Shown here: one piece after another, positions 53,937 to 64,000 of the stretch
Layout: every line of letters begins with the position of its first letter
Numbering within the stretch: the first letter of the stretch is position 1
Source: Paenibacillus sp. J23TS9
GTDB taxonomy: Bacteria; Bacillota; Bacilli; Paenibacillales; Paenibacillaceae
NCBI RefSeq assembly: GCF_018403225.1
Contig: NZ_BOSG01000004.1
Span: 1-64,000, forward strand
Direction of reading: 5' to 3'
DNA length: 64,000 bases
Notes under the pieces: model-generated
What the model saw: the letters and a program-made list of their open reading frames with translations, nothing else
Database searches by the model: none
What the model was told of the DNA's origin: nothing
Program-made: the position numbers and the translations under genes

Positions 53937-54218
53937 TCATATGGCTGCCGACGAATCCCATTTCGGAACAAGCGGAAACGGGCAGACAGAATCCTGCAAG
54001 CGGGCCCTTACGGCGATCAGGCAGCCACAATAGCGGCAGGTGGTTCCATACTGAAGTCCAGGGCATTGTTGACATTGCTCCATACGCCGTGCGTATTCTT
54101 CGTCTGGCACGCTTTCTCTGCCACGGGTCGCAATTTCCACAAGCCGTTCCAGTTTTTCAGATGAGATCTGGACACTCTCCATGCATCCTTTACAATGATT
54201 CTGACGCTGCTCCATCAT
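53937..54218 (-). CDS. Cys-rich DUF6171-like protein
   Basis: A 93-aa soluble protein with eight Cys: C9-x-x-C12, C49-x-x-C52, C61-x-x-C64-x-C66 and C79. This looks like one or two zinc ribbons, as in DUF6171 proteins. It lies inside the arabinan operon, 8 bp after the GH51 gene and 43 bp before the GH43 gene. Its role with sugar hydrolases is unknown; it could be a regulator, a chaperone or merely a passenger. Confidence 0.75.
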   Translation of the reverse strand: MMEQRQNHCKGCMESVQISSEKLERLVEIATRGRESVPDEEYARRMEQCQQCPGLQYGTTCRYCGCLIAVRARLQDSVCPFPLVPKWDSSAAI

Positions 54219-54226
54219 AAGCCACC

Positions 54227-55711
54227 TTATTTCAGTTCCAGAACAACTACCGAGGCAGGCGGAAGTTCAACGATCAGCTCGCCTTCTTCCAGCTTGGCTC
54301 CAGTAAATGTCACGGGTACAACCTCGTTAGGCTGTTGGAATGTGTTATGGGCATTCAGTGAAGAATGCGCAAGGATGGTACCTGTCACCTGCTTGCCTTC
54401 CGCTCCTTCCAGGAGGCAGCGGATTGAAGCACTTTCCGCATGATGAAGGTTACAGACTGACAAGTGAATGGCGCCATTTGCATCCACCGAAGCAGACATG
54501 TTAATCTGCGGAATCATCTCTGCTCCATGCTTATACATTGGACTATCAAACGATACGTTCAGCAGTTCGGCATCCTGATGTACTTTATACATATGAAATA
54601 CATGGTACGTCGGGGTGAGCAGCATCTGATCCCCCTCTGTCAGCACCATGGCTTGCAGCACATTGACCACTTGGGCGATGTTTGCCATTTTCACGCGTTG
54701 ACTGTAATTATGAAAAATGTTGAGATTGATACCGGCGATCAATGCATCGCGAAGCGTATTTTGCTGATACAGGAATCCCGGATTCGTACCCGGCTCGACA
54801 TCATACCAGCCGCCCCATTCATCGATGATGAGCCCGACTCTGCCCTCAGGATCGTATTTATCCATGATTTTGGAATGCTTGACGATGAGTTCTTCCATAT
54901 ACAACGTGTTCTTCATCGTAGAGAACCACGCATCCACGCCGTATTCCGTCGCAGAGCCTTTGCTTCCGGACCAATCGCCCGTAGGCAGTGTATAGTAGTG
55001 CAGGCTGAGACCGTCCATCAGTCCTGCGGCTTCGCGCATCAGGACCTCTGTCCAGTGATAGTCGGCTGTATTGGGTCCGCAAGCGATTTTATATATCCGG
55101 TTACCGCCGTAATTTCGGACATAGGTAGAATAATGGCGGTACAGATCAGCATAGTATTCCGGCCTCATATTCCCGCCGCAGCCCCAGTTTTCGTTCCCCA
55201 CACCGAAAAAGGGCAGCTTCCACGGCTCCTCACGCCCATTTTCCTTACGCAGGCCGGCCATCGGCGATTCTCCGTCAAGAGTCATATATTCCACCCACTG
55301 CTGCATCTCACGTACCGTACCGCTTCCCACGTTCCCGCTGATGTAGGGCTCGGTTTGCAGCAGCTCGCATAAGCGCAAAAATTCATGCGTACCGAAGTGG
55401 TTATTTTCCTCTACGCCCCCCCAGTGATTGTTAATCATCCGTGCCCGTTTTGATTTGGGGCCGATGCCGTCCATCCAGTGATATTCATCCGCAAAACAGC
55501 CGCCCGGCCAGCGCAGAACCGGGATATTCAGATTCTGAAGTGCCTTCAGAACATCATTACGGTAACCCTCCGTATTCGGGATAGGCGAATCTTCTCCCAC
55601 CCATATGCCTTCATAGATGCATCGGCCAAGATGCTCGGCAAATTGTCCGTACAAATAACGGCTGATCGTTCCATGGGTCTGCTGTGTGTTAATATGCATT
55701 TTAATCATCAA
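54227..55711 (-). CDS. abfA: GH51 alpha-L-arabinofuranosidase
   Basis: The 494-aa GH51 enzyme releases terminal arabinofuranose from arabinan and arabinoxylan oligosaccharides. The acid/base E174 is in GVGNENWG and the nucleophile E298 in IIDEWGGW, with a C-terminal beta domain. No signal peptide, so cytoplasmic. It is the second GH51 paralogue in the operon and differs clearly from the one at 58925-60451, so the two may favour different linkages. Confidence 0.93.
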   Translation of the reverse strand: MMIKMHINTQQTHGTISRYLYGQFAEHLGRCIYEGIWVGEDSPIPNTEGYRNDVLKALQNLNIPVLRWPGGCFADEYHWMDGIGPKSKRARMINNHWGGVEENNHFGTHEFLRLCELLQTEPYISGNVGSGTVREMQQWVEYMTLDGESPMAGLRKENGREEPWKLPFFGVGNENWGCGGNMRPEYYADLYRHYSTYVRNYGGNRIYKIACGPNTADYHWTEVLMREAAGLMDGLSLHYYTLPTGDWSGSKGSATEYGVDAWFSTMKNTLYMEELIVKHSKIMDKYDPEGRVGLIIDEWGGWYDVEPGTNPGFLYQQNTLRDALIAGINLNIFHNYSQRVKMANIAQVVNVLQAMVLTEGDQMLLTPTYHVFHMYKVHQDAELLNVSFDSPMYKHGAEMIPQINMSASVDANGAIHLSVCNLHHAESASIRCLLEGAEGKQVTGTILAHSSLNAHNTFQQPNEVVPVTFTGAKLEEGELIVELPPASVVVLELK

Positions 55712-55768
55712 ATCTTCCTCGCTCTCTGCCAGTTGTTTTATTGAAAATCACTTTTTTTTCAAAACGGT

Positions 55769-56602
55769 CTAGCCTTTAACCGCACCTGCCGTCATGCCAT
55801 CGATAAAGTACTTCTGGAAGGCGACGAACAGGATAAAGATAGGGATAATCGAAAAGAAGGAGCCTACGATAAGCAGATCATAGTTGTTGCCGTAAGGAGT
55901 AAGCAGCGTCTTCAGACCAATGGGCAGCGTGTACTTTCTATCATCGCTGAGAACCATGAACGGCCAAAGGAAATTATTCCAGCTGTTCATTCCGTTCAAA
56001 ATCGCCATGGCTGCAAACGACGGCTTCATGATCGGCAAAATCAGACGAATGTATATTCCGTATTCGGAAGCGCCATCCACACGGCCTGCCGAAATAATTT
56101 CCTTGGGAATGCCACTGAGATATTGTCTAAAGAAGAAAATCGTAGCCGCACTCGCGACCCCGGGCAAAATAATCGCAGAGTAAGAGTTCATCAGTCCAAT
56201 GTTGAAAATCAGCGTATAGAGCGGAAGCAGCAAAATCTCAAATGGAACCATCATAATGAGAAGCACACATATAAAAAGAATGTTTTTCCCCTTAAATTCA
56301 TATGCCGAAAAGCCATAGGCAACCGTCGCGCTTACGATTAACGTCAGAGCGACCTGAGCAACCGTCAAAAATAAGGAATTAAAGAACCATGTAAAATAGG
56401 CATGATCTCCCGTAAACAAATAAGCGAAGTTGTCCAGGCTCATCACGGACAGATCAAACCGCAGGTTAAGACCATAGCGAATGAGATCCCCGCCCGGCTT
56501 AAACGAAGCAATCGTTACCGCATAGAATGGAATGAGAATAAGCAGACCCAGAACTGCAAAAAAGATAAAGAGGACTGTTTTCATCACCATATCCTTTTTC
56601 AT
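55769..56602 (-). CDS. araQ: ABC transporter permease (AraQ-like)
   Basis: A 277-aa sugar ABC permease of the MalG type with six hydrophobic segments and the EAA loop near SAGRVDGASEYGIYIRLILP. It pairs with the AraP-like permease, 2 bp apart. Assigned to arabino-oligosaccharide uptake by position; the ATPase is not encoded here. Confidence 0.88.
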   Translation of the reverse strand: MKKDMVMKTVLFIFFAVLGLLILIPFYAVTIASFKPGGDLIRYGLNLRFDLSVMSLDNFAYLFTGDHAYFTWFFNSLFLTVAQVALTLIVSATVAYGFSAYEFKGKNILFICVLLIMMVPFEILLLPLYTLIFNIGLMNSYSAIILPGVASAATIFFFRQYLSGIPKEIISAGRVDGASEYGIYIRLILPIMKPSFAAMAILNGMNSWNNFLWPFMVLSDDRKYTLPIGLKTLLTPYGNNYDLLIVGSFFSIIPIFILFVAFQKYFIDGMTAGAVKG

Positions 56603-56604
56603 GC

Positions 56605-57498
56605 TTAATCCTCCTTCTTAAACATTCCGGAGAATGCCAGTTGAGTCAGGTTAATAATCATCGTGATGGCAAGCAGTACAATACCGACTGCCGCCGCATA
56701 GCCCAGATTGTTCTTCTCGATCCCTTGACGGTACAAATACCCCACGATGGTAAGACCGATATTTTTGGGCGAGTTATTTCCGTTCCACAGCATCATGCTC
56801 TCGATGAACATCGCAAGACCGGCGTAGATACTTATCGTAAGGACGTAAATCGAAGTTGGTTTAAGCAGCGGCATCGTGATTTTCGTGAACTTCTGGAATC
56901 TGGATGCACCGTCAATCGAAGCAGCTTCGTAATAATCATCCGGAATATTCTTGAGCCCCGAAAGGAAATACAGCATATTCACCCCGGTCCATCTCCATGT
57001 GGCGAGCGCCACCAAAGCAATATATCCTGTTACCTGTCCCTTCAAAAACTTCATGGGTTCGATGCCGAAGAGGCCCAGAATGCTGTTGATCATCGACCCT
57101 TCCATCTCACCAAACATCAGCCGGAAAATCGTACCCGCAACAACAACCGAAGTAAGCGCCGGGAAGAAGAAGGAGGATTTAAAAAATTCCCTTGCCCACA
57201 TCAGCTTGCTGTTGATCAGCACGGCAAACAGCATCGGAAACGGAATCAAAATGACAAGTGTCAGCAGCATGTATACCGCGCTGTTGGCGACTGCTTTGAA
57301 AAAGGTCTTGTCACCCATGAGCTTGGTATAGTTATCCAAGCCCACCCACTGCGCATCCTGTCCAAGCGTCACCTTTTGAAAGCTCATGCTCAGAGAACTC
57401 CCCAGCGGATATACCCAGAAAATAAGAAAAACCAAAATGAATGGCAGCACGAACACATAAGGAGCAACTTTTTGCGAATACAGAAATCTTTTTATCAT
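56605..57498 (-). CDS. araP: ABC transporter permease (AraP-like)
   Basis: A 297-aa MalF-type permease with six hydrophobic helices and the EAA motif EAASIDGASRFQKFTKITMPLL. It lies between the binding protein and araQ. A strong hairpin in the araN-araP gap may set lower expression than for the binding protein. Confidence 0.88.
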   Translation of the reverse strand: MIKRFLYSQKVAPYVFVLPFILVFLIFWVYPLGSSLSMSFQKVTLGQDAQWVGLDNYTKLMGDKTFFKAVANSAVYMLLTLVILIPFPMLFAVLINSKLMWAREFFKSSFFFPALTSVVVAGTIFRLMFGEMEGSMINSILGLFGIEPMKFLKGQVTGYIALVALATWRWTGVNMLYFLSGLKNIPDDYYEAASIDGASRFQKFTKITMPLLKPTSIYVLTISIYAGLAMFIESMMLWNGNNSPKNIGLTIVGYLYRQGIEKNNLGYAAAVGIVLLAITMIINLTQLAFSGMFKKED

Positions 57499-57520
57499 AG
57501 CCTCCTACCCCTTTTGGAAA

Positions 57521-57549
57521 GAGAGCTACTCTGGTACAGAGCAGCTCTC
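57521..57549 (-). promoter_or_regulatory. Hairpin between araN and araP
   Basis: GAGAGCT-A-CTCTG-gta-CAGAG-C-AGCTCTC, with no long T run on the minus strand. Probably an mRNA-stabilising or partial-termination element after the binding-protein gene. Confidence 0.65.
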
Positions 57550-57570
57550 AAGTTTTGGTACCATGATTGC

Positions 57571-58905
57571 TTATTTCAATTCTTGTTCGATTTGGGCCTG
57601 GGCATCATCCAATGCTTTCTTGATGTCTTTTCCGTCCTCAAAGATCTCGTTTAGGGTCACTGTGCAGAGTACGTTATTGATGGTTGGACTGGCAGGAGTG
57701 GATTTGATCAGCTTAATTTCACTTTTAATGTCATTCAGTACGTCAAACGGGTTGTTGACGAAATACTTAACGAACTTGTTTTCCGGATTATGGGTCACAT
57801 CCTTCATATCCCATACGTCCATATTGATCGGATCAAATCCTAGCGTATTCCAAATTTCAATGTTGGCATCAAGGGAGAGCTTGGCATAGGCAATGAATTC
57901 TTTTGCCAGTTGAACGTCTTTGGCTGTTTTGGTTACAACCGTTGCCGTACCACCACCGCCGTAGGAGCGCGGCATGCCCTTCTCGATGACAGGAATCGGT
58001 GCAATGGCAATTTTGCCGGAAAGGTCAGCCATATAGTTGGTGTAACGGGACATCTCCCATAGCGGCATGAATGCGGTGGCATAATTTCCTGAATTGAATT
58101 CGCCGTAAGCCTCTTCAGTATCCGGCTGGCCGCCTGCTATGGTTGCAATCACGTTGTTGTCCTTCAGATCCTTCAGGATGGAAAGCCCCTTGACCATTTG
58201 CTCGGAATTTACTTTCGGATTACCAGCCTCATCGGTAAAATCAGCTCCCTGCTGGGCAAGCATCATGGATTCCTGCCAGGTGGCGCTGGTGTCGGCAGTT
58301 CCCATGTATTTGCCGGTTTTCTCGTAGACCTGCATGCCCGCTTTCTTGAAATCATCCCAGGTGACGATTGTTTTATAATCAACGCCTGCTTCTTTCAAGA
58401 TTTCCGTGTTGTAAAAAGCAACGGAAGCTCCGACATGCGTGGACAACCCGTAAACGGTCCCATCTTTGCTGTACAGATCCAGCTGTGATTGGACAACGGT
58501 GTCTTTGTACGGTTTCACCACGTCATCCAGAGGCTCAAGCTGCGGGGTGCCCTTCATGAAGTCCGGGTATTTGCCAAGCTCGATGTCCGCAATATCCGGC
58601 GCGCCCACACCGGTTTGAACAGCAATCGACAGCTTGTTGTGCATGTCATCGTATGGCATCACGGTTACATTCAGCTTGATCTGGCGGTCCGGATTTGCTT
58701 TGTTCCATTTTTCAAGCATTTTCTCAAAATGCTGTCCATGCAGTTCTACAAATGTCCAATAAGATAATTCCGTTGCGCTTTCCCCTGCACCGGCGTTCAG
58801 CACTGAGGTTTCCCCTTTGGAAGACGAGGACGACTTGGCGCCGCATCCCCACAAAAGCGATGTCATCGTAAGCACCAGCAGTGTAACCAACCATTTTTTC
58901 TTCAT
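57571..58905 (-). CDS. araN: Sugar-binding lipoprotein (AraN-like)
   Basis: The 444-aa extracellular solute-binding protein (MalE type) has a lipoprotein signal ending in LLWGC. It has a LSYWTFVELHGQHFE start of the mature part and PRSYGGGGTATVVTKT in the hinge region. ATG 58905 has AGGAGGG upstream; the frame is open to 58938 without a site. It should capture arabino-oligosaccharides for AraPQ, by analogy with B. subtilis AraNPQ. Confidence 0.9.
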   Translation of the reverse strand: MKKKWLVTLLVLTMTSLLWGCGAKSSSSSKGETSVLNAGAGESATELSYWTFVELHGQHFEKMLEKWNKANPDRQIKLNVTVMPYDDMHNKLSIAVQTGVGAPDIADIELGKYPDFMKGTPQLEPLDDVVKPYKDTVVQSQLDLYSKDGTVYGLSTHVGASVAFYNTEILKEAGVDYKTIVTWDDFKKAGMQVYEKTGKYMGTADTSATWQESMMLAQQGADFTDEAGNPKVNSEQMVKGLSILKDLKDNNVIATIAGGQPDTEEAYGEFNSGNYATAFMPLWEMSRYTNYMADLSGKIAIAPIPVIEKGMPRSYGGGGTATVVTKTAKDVQLAKEFIAYAKLSLDANIEIWNTLGFDPINMDVWDMKDVTHNPENKFVKYFVNNPFDVLNDIKSEIKLIKSTPASPTINNVLCTVTLNEIFEDGKDIKKALDDAQAQIEQELK

Positions 58906-58924
58906 ACTTGACCCTCCTGCATTT

Positions 58925-60493
<1,569 letters not shown>

Positions 60494-60530
60494 ATTTCAT
60501 ATAACACTAAATGAATCCGCTTACAGGTAT

Positions 60531-60559
60531 AAAATAACATATCGAAAATGGAATGTAAA
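60531..60559 (-). promoter_or_regulatory. Candidate abf operon promoter
   Basis: On the minus strand TTTACA (60554-60559) and TATTTT (60531-60536) are 17 bp apart. The -10 is a poor match. Confidence 0.45.
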
Positions 60560-60833
60560 CGATAAAATATAAATCTTTTTAGGTTTTTATAAAATTAATT
60601 CTTGAACAGGCTTATAACACTTGTAAAAAGTCCGTATTTTGCTTGTTTCCTGTTTTATATTTCAAATACACATAAAACAAAAGTGAACATTCTACATCTT
60701 ACCATTAATAAATCGTGATATTTTAGCAAAATATGATTAGATACTATCTTTGACGACCTCATTGGTTTATAATTATCTAAAATAAAAGAATGAAATTTTA
60801 TCCATTACCTTATCGGAAGAGGGTTTCGTTTAT

Positions 60834-61751
60834 ATGATCTACATCAAGGATTTAATGAGCGGCATTGATATTTTTAAAGCATTGAGCTCTGAAATCAGAA
60901 TCCGTATCCTCGAATTGCTTGCCCAAAATCAGGCTCTCAACCTGAATGACCTAGCGGGCAAGCTTAATTTGAGCAATGGAGCCATTACGATGCATGTCAA
61001 AAAACTTGAGGAAAGCGGGCTCATTGAAATCAACACCAGTGTTGGCAAACATGGTATTCAGAAGATATGCTACCTTAATAAAGATAAGCTGATGGTGGAC
61101 CTGCGCAGCAAAGATGTGAAGAATTTATATGAAGTAGAGATCCAGGTCGGACATTATAGCAACTATCAAGCAACGCCTACCTGCGGCCTGGCGACCAAAG
61201 ACAGCATTGTAGGAGATTTTGATGATCCCCGCTATTTTGCCGATCCGCAGCGGATCGATGCAGAAATCATATGGTTGACGGAAGGGTTTCTGGAATACCG
61301 GATCCCCAACTATCTGAAGCCTAACCAGACATTCCGGGAGATTCAGTTCTCGATGGAACTGGGCTCTGAGGCTCCCGGATTCTGCGACAATTACCCGTCG
61401 GATATTTACTTTTATATCAACGGGATTGAGATCGGCTTATGGACCAGTCCCGGAGACTTCGGGGATGCACGCGGCACCTTCAATCCGGACTGGTGGCCGC
61501 CTCATCTTAACCAGTACGGTATGCTGAAGCTGATCCGGATCAATCATGAAGGCAGCTTTATCGATGGCTGCCGGATTTCGGATGTAACCCTGGACCAGAT
61601 CAATCTTGACTATAAAAGCGAATTGACCTTCCGCATCGCCGTTACGGAGCAGCCCGAGAATAAAAGAGGCTTGACCATCTTTGGCAAAAACTTTGGCAAT
61701 TACGGCCAGGATTTGTTGGCGCGTGTGCTTTATGACGTGAAGGAAGGTTAA
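60834..61751 (+). CDS. ArsR-type HTH regulator with a novel C-terminal domain
   Basis: The 305-aa protein starts with an ArsR-type winged helix (about 8-85: FKALSSEIRIRILELLAQN, LNLSNGAITMHVKKLEESGLIE). The remaining 200 residues are a beta-rich domain of unrecognised type (many Trp, Tyr and Gly; SDIYFYINGIEIGLWTSPGDFGD, WWPPHLNQYG, FGKNFGNYGQDL) that looks like a jelly-roll or ligand-binding domain. It lacks the metal-binding Cys of classic ArsR. It is divergent from the abf operon and probably represses it until an arabinose-type ligand binds; that is inference. AAGAGGG precedes the ATG. Confidence 0.85.
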   Translation: MIYIKDLMSGIDIFKALSSEIRIRILELLAQNQALNLNDLAGKLNLSNGAITMHVKKLEESGLIEINTSVGKHGIQKICYLNKDKLMVDLRSKDVKNLYEVEIQVGHYSNYQATPTCGLATKDSIVGDFDDPRYFADPQRIDAEIIWLTEGFLEYRIPNYLKPNQTFREIQFSMELGSEAPGFCDNYPSDIYFYINGIEIGLWTSPGDFGDARGTFNPDWWPPHLNQYGMLKLIRINHEGSFIDGCRISDVTLDQINLDYKSELTFRIAVTEQPENKRGLTIFGKNFGNYGQDLLARVLYDVKEG

Positions 61752-61787
61752 TCAAACCACAACACGGCAAACGCCAGCTATCGAATA

Positions 61788-61824
61788 GGGACCTGAAGTA
61801 TGCGGTTTATGCTTCAGGTCCTTT
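61788..61824. terminator. Bidirectional terminator
   Basis: GGACCTGAAG and CTTCAGGTCC surround TATGCGGTTTATG, then CTTTG. Between the regulator end and the araM end. Confidence 0.75.
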
Positions 61825-61873
61825 GTCGCTTTCTTGGGCTGCTGACATTCTTTATAGATGGCAGCCTCCCAAA

Positions 61874-63001
61874 CTAAGCTTCATTTAATGCGCGCAGCAG
61901 CGTACGGCGTTCGCGCACATGATGTGCTTCCCGCAGACTTTGTTCTAACAACGCATCGTCAATCCCGAGCTCTGCCTTGCTTACAGGACCACCCGCACGC
62001 TGGAGCAGCGAGCGGATCTCTCCCTCCGTAGGTAACTCTTCCAGCCATTCCCGTATGACTGCCCCATGCTGGCGCAGGGCTTCTGGTTCTTGCCCCGGAT
62101 AGACCCCATGGTCAACCGCATCATGGTAGAGGCGTGAAATTTCAGCGCAGGCGACGCCTACCTTGGCACCATGCAGCAGCGCCCGGCTGCCTCTGCGCAA
62201 ATATTCCATTTCCCAATAATGGGATACATGATGCTCTGCACCGGATGCCGGATGGGACTGCCCAAAGATCAGCATGGCAATTCCGGATTCGATGAGAGCT
62301 GTCATGAGAATACGTATCCCTTCCTCTGTCCGGTTCCCGATATCATCCACATGCTCCACACATGAGCGCAGCGCTTTTTCCGTCATCACTGCCGACGGTT
62401 CATGATAAGGCTCATCCGCTGTAAGATGAGAGAACTTCCAATCAAATAGCGAGGTATATTTGCCGAGCATATCCCCGAATCCCGCAGCGACCAGCTTCTG
62501 GGGAGCTTTCACCAAGATATCCAGATCTGCGAAAATTGCCACAGGTGCCGATGCCGGAAATGTCTTCTTGACGCCGCGAATAATCAGCGGTGCTCCTTTT
62601 GACGTAAAACCATCTACCGACGGGGCTGTAGGTATCGAAATAAATGGCTTGCCCGTTTTATAGCATGCAAAGCGGACGATATCATGAATGGTGCCTGAAC
62701 CTACAGCAATAACGGCGTCTGTCTTTTCAGGATCAACCTCGATCAGCAGCTGCAGGAGCGATTGTTCGTCTGCAACGACATCTCCCGCAGCTCCCGGATC
62801 AATAATACACAAGCTGGCCCTTTGGATTGTCTTCCGCAGTTCCTGTTCCAGCTGCTTGCCCGCAGCCTCGTATGTGTTTGCATCAGCCGTAATGATCACT
62901 TGCTGATACCCTTTTCCCGCCAGATACGCAGCCGCTTTATTAATGGCGCCCTTTTCCAGTACCATTTGATCCAGGCCCTGTGTCTCCATGCCCTTGTTCA
63001 T
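61874..63001 (-). CDS. araM: AraM-like sn-glycerol-1-phosphate dehydrogenase
   Basis: The 375-aa iron/metal-dependent dehydrogenase of the EgsA/AraM type reduces dihydroxyacetone phosphate to sn-glycerol 1-phosphate in B. subtilis. It has the cofactor loop GSGTIHD, SIPTAPSVDGFTS and metal-ligand segments ASGAEHHVSHYWEME and LLHGAKVGVACAE. ATG 63001 follows GGGGGGATAAGC; the frame extends to 63079, where it overlaps araB. In B. subtilis araM lies in the ara operon (araABDLMNPQ-abfA), so its place next to araB is conserved. Confidence 0.88.
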   Translation of the reverse strand: MNKGMETQGLDQMVLEKGAINKAAAYLAGKGYQQVIITADANTYEAAGKQLEQELRKTIQRASLCIIDPGAAGDVVADEQSLLQLLIEVDPEKTDAVIAVGSGTIHDIVRFACYKTGKPFISIPTAPSVDGFTSKGAPLIIRGVKKTFPASAPVAIFADLDILVKAPQKLVAAGFGDMLGKYTSLFDWKFSHLTADEPYHEPSAVMTEKALRSCVEHVDDIGNRTEEGIRILMTALIESGIAMLIFGQSHPASGAEHHVSHYWEMEYLRRGSRALLHGAKVGVACAEISRLYHDAVDHGVYPGQEPEALRQHGAVIREWLEELPTEGEIRSLLQRAGGPVSKAELGIDDALLEQSLREAHHVRERRTLLRALNEA

Positions 63002-63071
63002 GCTTATCCCCCCCATGATCTGTTCATCAGCAATGAGGCCCCATTTCTGCGAAATAATCGGTGTTTTATCT

Positions 63072-64000
63072 TTATTCAACGGACTTTTTAATACTCTTCA
63101 GCCGTTTCATGACGTCATTTTCACCGCGGCCAAAATAATCATGGAGAAGGTTGTATTCCCGATAAAGACGATCATAGACCTCAACATTTTCCGGAATCGG
63201 CTTAAAGGTCTCATCCTTCACCCTTGCCATGTTCTCAGCTGCTGCAATGACCGTGTCATAGCCACCGGCAGCCTCACCAGCCGCCACGGCTGCAAAAATC
63301 GCTGCACCCAGCGCTGGCGTCTGTTTGGAATCCGCTACGAAAATCTCACGGTTGGTCACATCGGCATAAATTTGCATCAGGAGTTTATTTTTCTGCGGCA
63401 ATCCGCCGCATGCGTACAGGGCATCGACTTGAACGCCGCTCGAGTGGAAGGCATCCACTATTTTACGCGTGCCAAAGGCCGTTGCCTCCAGCAATGTCCG
63501 GTAAATTTCCTGGGGCTTCGTCAGCAGCGTCATACCCAGCATCAAGCCTGTCAAATCCGTGTCAACGAGTACGGAACGGTTGCCGTTCCACCAATCGAGC
63601 GCCAGAAGACCGGTTTGTCCCGGTTTATATAGTGCTGCTTCCTTCTCCAGCCACGCATGAACTCCAAGGCCTTCGTTTGCTGCCGCTTCCTTCACATAGG
63701 CCGGAAGCGCTTCCTCAACATACCATTCAAAAATATCTCCTACCGCTGATTGCCCAGCCTCATAGCCGAACAATCCAGGTATAATGCCGTCCTCTACGAC
63801 TCCGCACATACCTTCAACCTGTTTCTCTTCCGTGCCGAGCAGCATATGACAGATCGATGTTCCCATCGCCATCACCAGCTTTCCGGGCGTAACGACTCCT
63901 ACGGCAGGAACTGCAGCATGGGCATCGACGTTGCCTACCGCTACAGCTATGCCAGGTTTCAGCCCCATCAGCGCTGCCATCGGCTCCGTCAATCCGCCGG
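63072..64000 (-). CDS. araB: Ribulokinase, C-terminal part (cut by window end)
   Basis: The frame is open to the end of the window; the visible 309 residues form the C-terminal half of an FGGY-family kinase. AraB phosphorylates L-ribulose to L-ribulose 5-phosphate. Motifs: [59 protein letters not shown] and [19 protein letters not shown]. It is read toward araM, 70 bp from the araM start, so the two form one operon. The N-terminal half lies beyond the window. Confidence 0.92.
   Translation of the reverse strand, partial: GGLTEPMAALMGLKPGIAVAVGNVDAHAAVPAVGVVTPGKLVMAMGTSICHMLLGTEEKQVEGMCGVVEDGIIPGLFGYEAGQSAVGDIFEWYVEEALPAYVKEAAANEGLGVHAWLEKEAALYKPGQTGLLALDWWNGNRSVLVDTDLTGLMLGMTLLTKPQEIYRTLLEATAFGTRKIVDAFHSSGVQVDALYACGGLPQKNKLLMQIYADVTNREIFVADSKQTPALGAAIFAAVAAGEAAGGYDTVIAAAENMARVKDETFKPIPENVEVYDRLYREYNLLHDYFGRGENDVMKRLKSIKKSVE

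Overview
The window looks like a stretch of a Paenibacillus-type chromosome (Firmicutes, Bacillales). The basis is protein style together with Bacillales regulatory devices: strong AGGAGG-type ribosome sites with frequent TTG/GTG starts, a T-box leader, an L20-type leader on infC-rpmI-rplT, Fur- and PerR-like 7-1-7 operators, an MnmL/MnmM pair and a NupNOPQ-type nucleoside importer. No rRNA, CRISPR array, prophage or insertion sequence was seen. Genus is an inference from gene content, not a database result.

Layout. 1-780: tRNA-Gly(TCC) and tRNA-Pro(TGG) on the minus strand, followed by two extra copies of a 198-bp unit that each carry the last 19 nt of the tRNA-Gly and its terminator. 812-11049: a GGDEF-EAL membrane protein whose cyclase metal site is altered, a YbjQ-family protein, an aldolase-like enzyme, the Fur-boxed feoA-feoB-small protein operon, leucyl aminopeptidase, a PAS histidine kinase and a zinc-ribbon-like protein. 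11292-12037: a typical 2-Cys peroxiredoxin with a perfect PerR-type palindrome upstream. 12204-20279: branched-chain amino acid synthesis, ilvB-ilvN-ilvC-leuA behind a T-box, with leuB separated from leuA by an oppositely oriented aldo/keto reductase. 20401-26238: GNAT, a Gly-rich protein and the nucleoside ABC importer. 26670-28029: infC-rpmI-rplT with an attenuator leader; infC appears to start at ATC. 28045-45144: housekeeping and conserved genes (glycosyltransferase, PAP2, MGDG-synthase-like, trmB, mnmL-mnmM, manA, lipase-like hydrolase, B12-type radical SAM protein, recQ, two conserved hypotheticals, PQ-loop protein, apbE, AEC transporter, NUDIX). 45164-51474: a 52-aa protein next to a Fur-like box, an LCP ligase, a rhodanese with a CsoR/CstR-like operator, and odhA-odhB. 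51765-64000: a DUF72 protein and an L-arabinose/arabinan utilisation region.

The arabinose region works as a unit. A minus-strand operon (60451 to 52919) encodes GH51 arabinofuranosidase, binding lipoprotein, two permeases, a second GH51 enzyme, an 8-Cys small protein and a GH43 enzyme. The glycosidases lack signal peptides, so short arabino-oligosaccharides are probably imported and hydrolysed in the cytoplasm, feeding araB (cut by the window end) and araM. No ATPase is encoded here; a shared MsmX-type ATPase elsewhere would be needed. A divergent gene encodes an ArsR-type HTH joined to about 200 residues of unrecognised sequence, and the intergenic region carries several GTTTTAT/ATAAAAC sites that may be its operators.

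The most unusual items are the tRNA-tail tandem repeat, the HTH-fusion regulator with its putative operators, the ATC start of infC, the Fur-box-adjacent 52-aa protein, and the competing hairpins between ilvN and ilvC.
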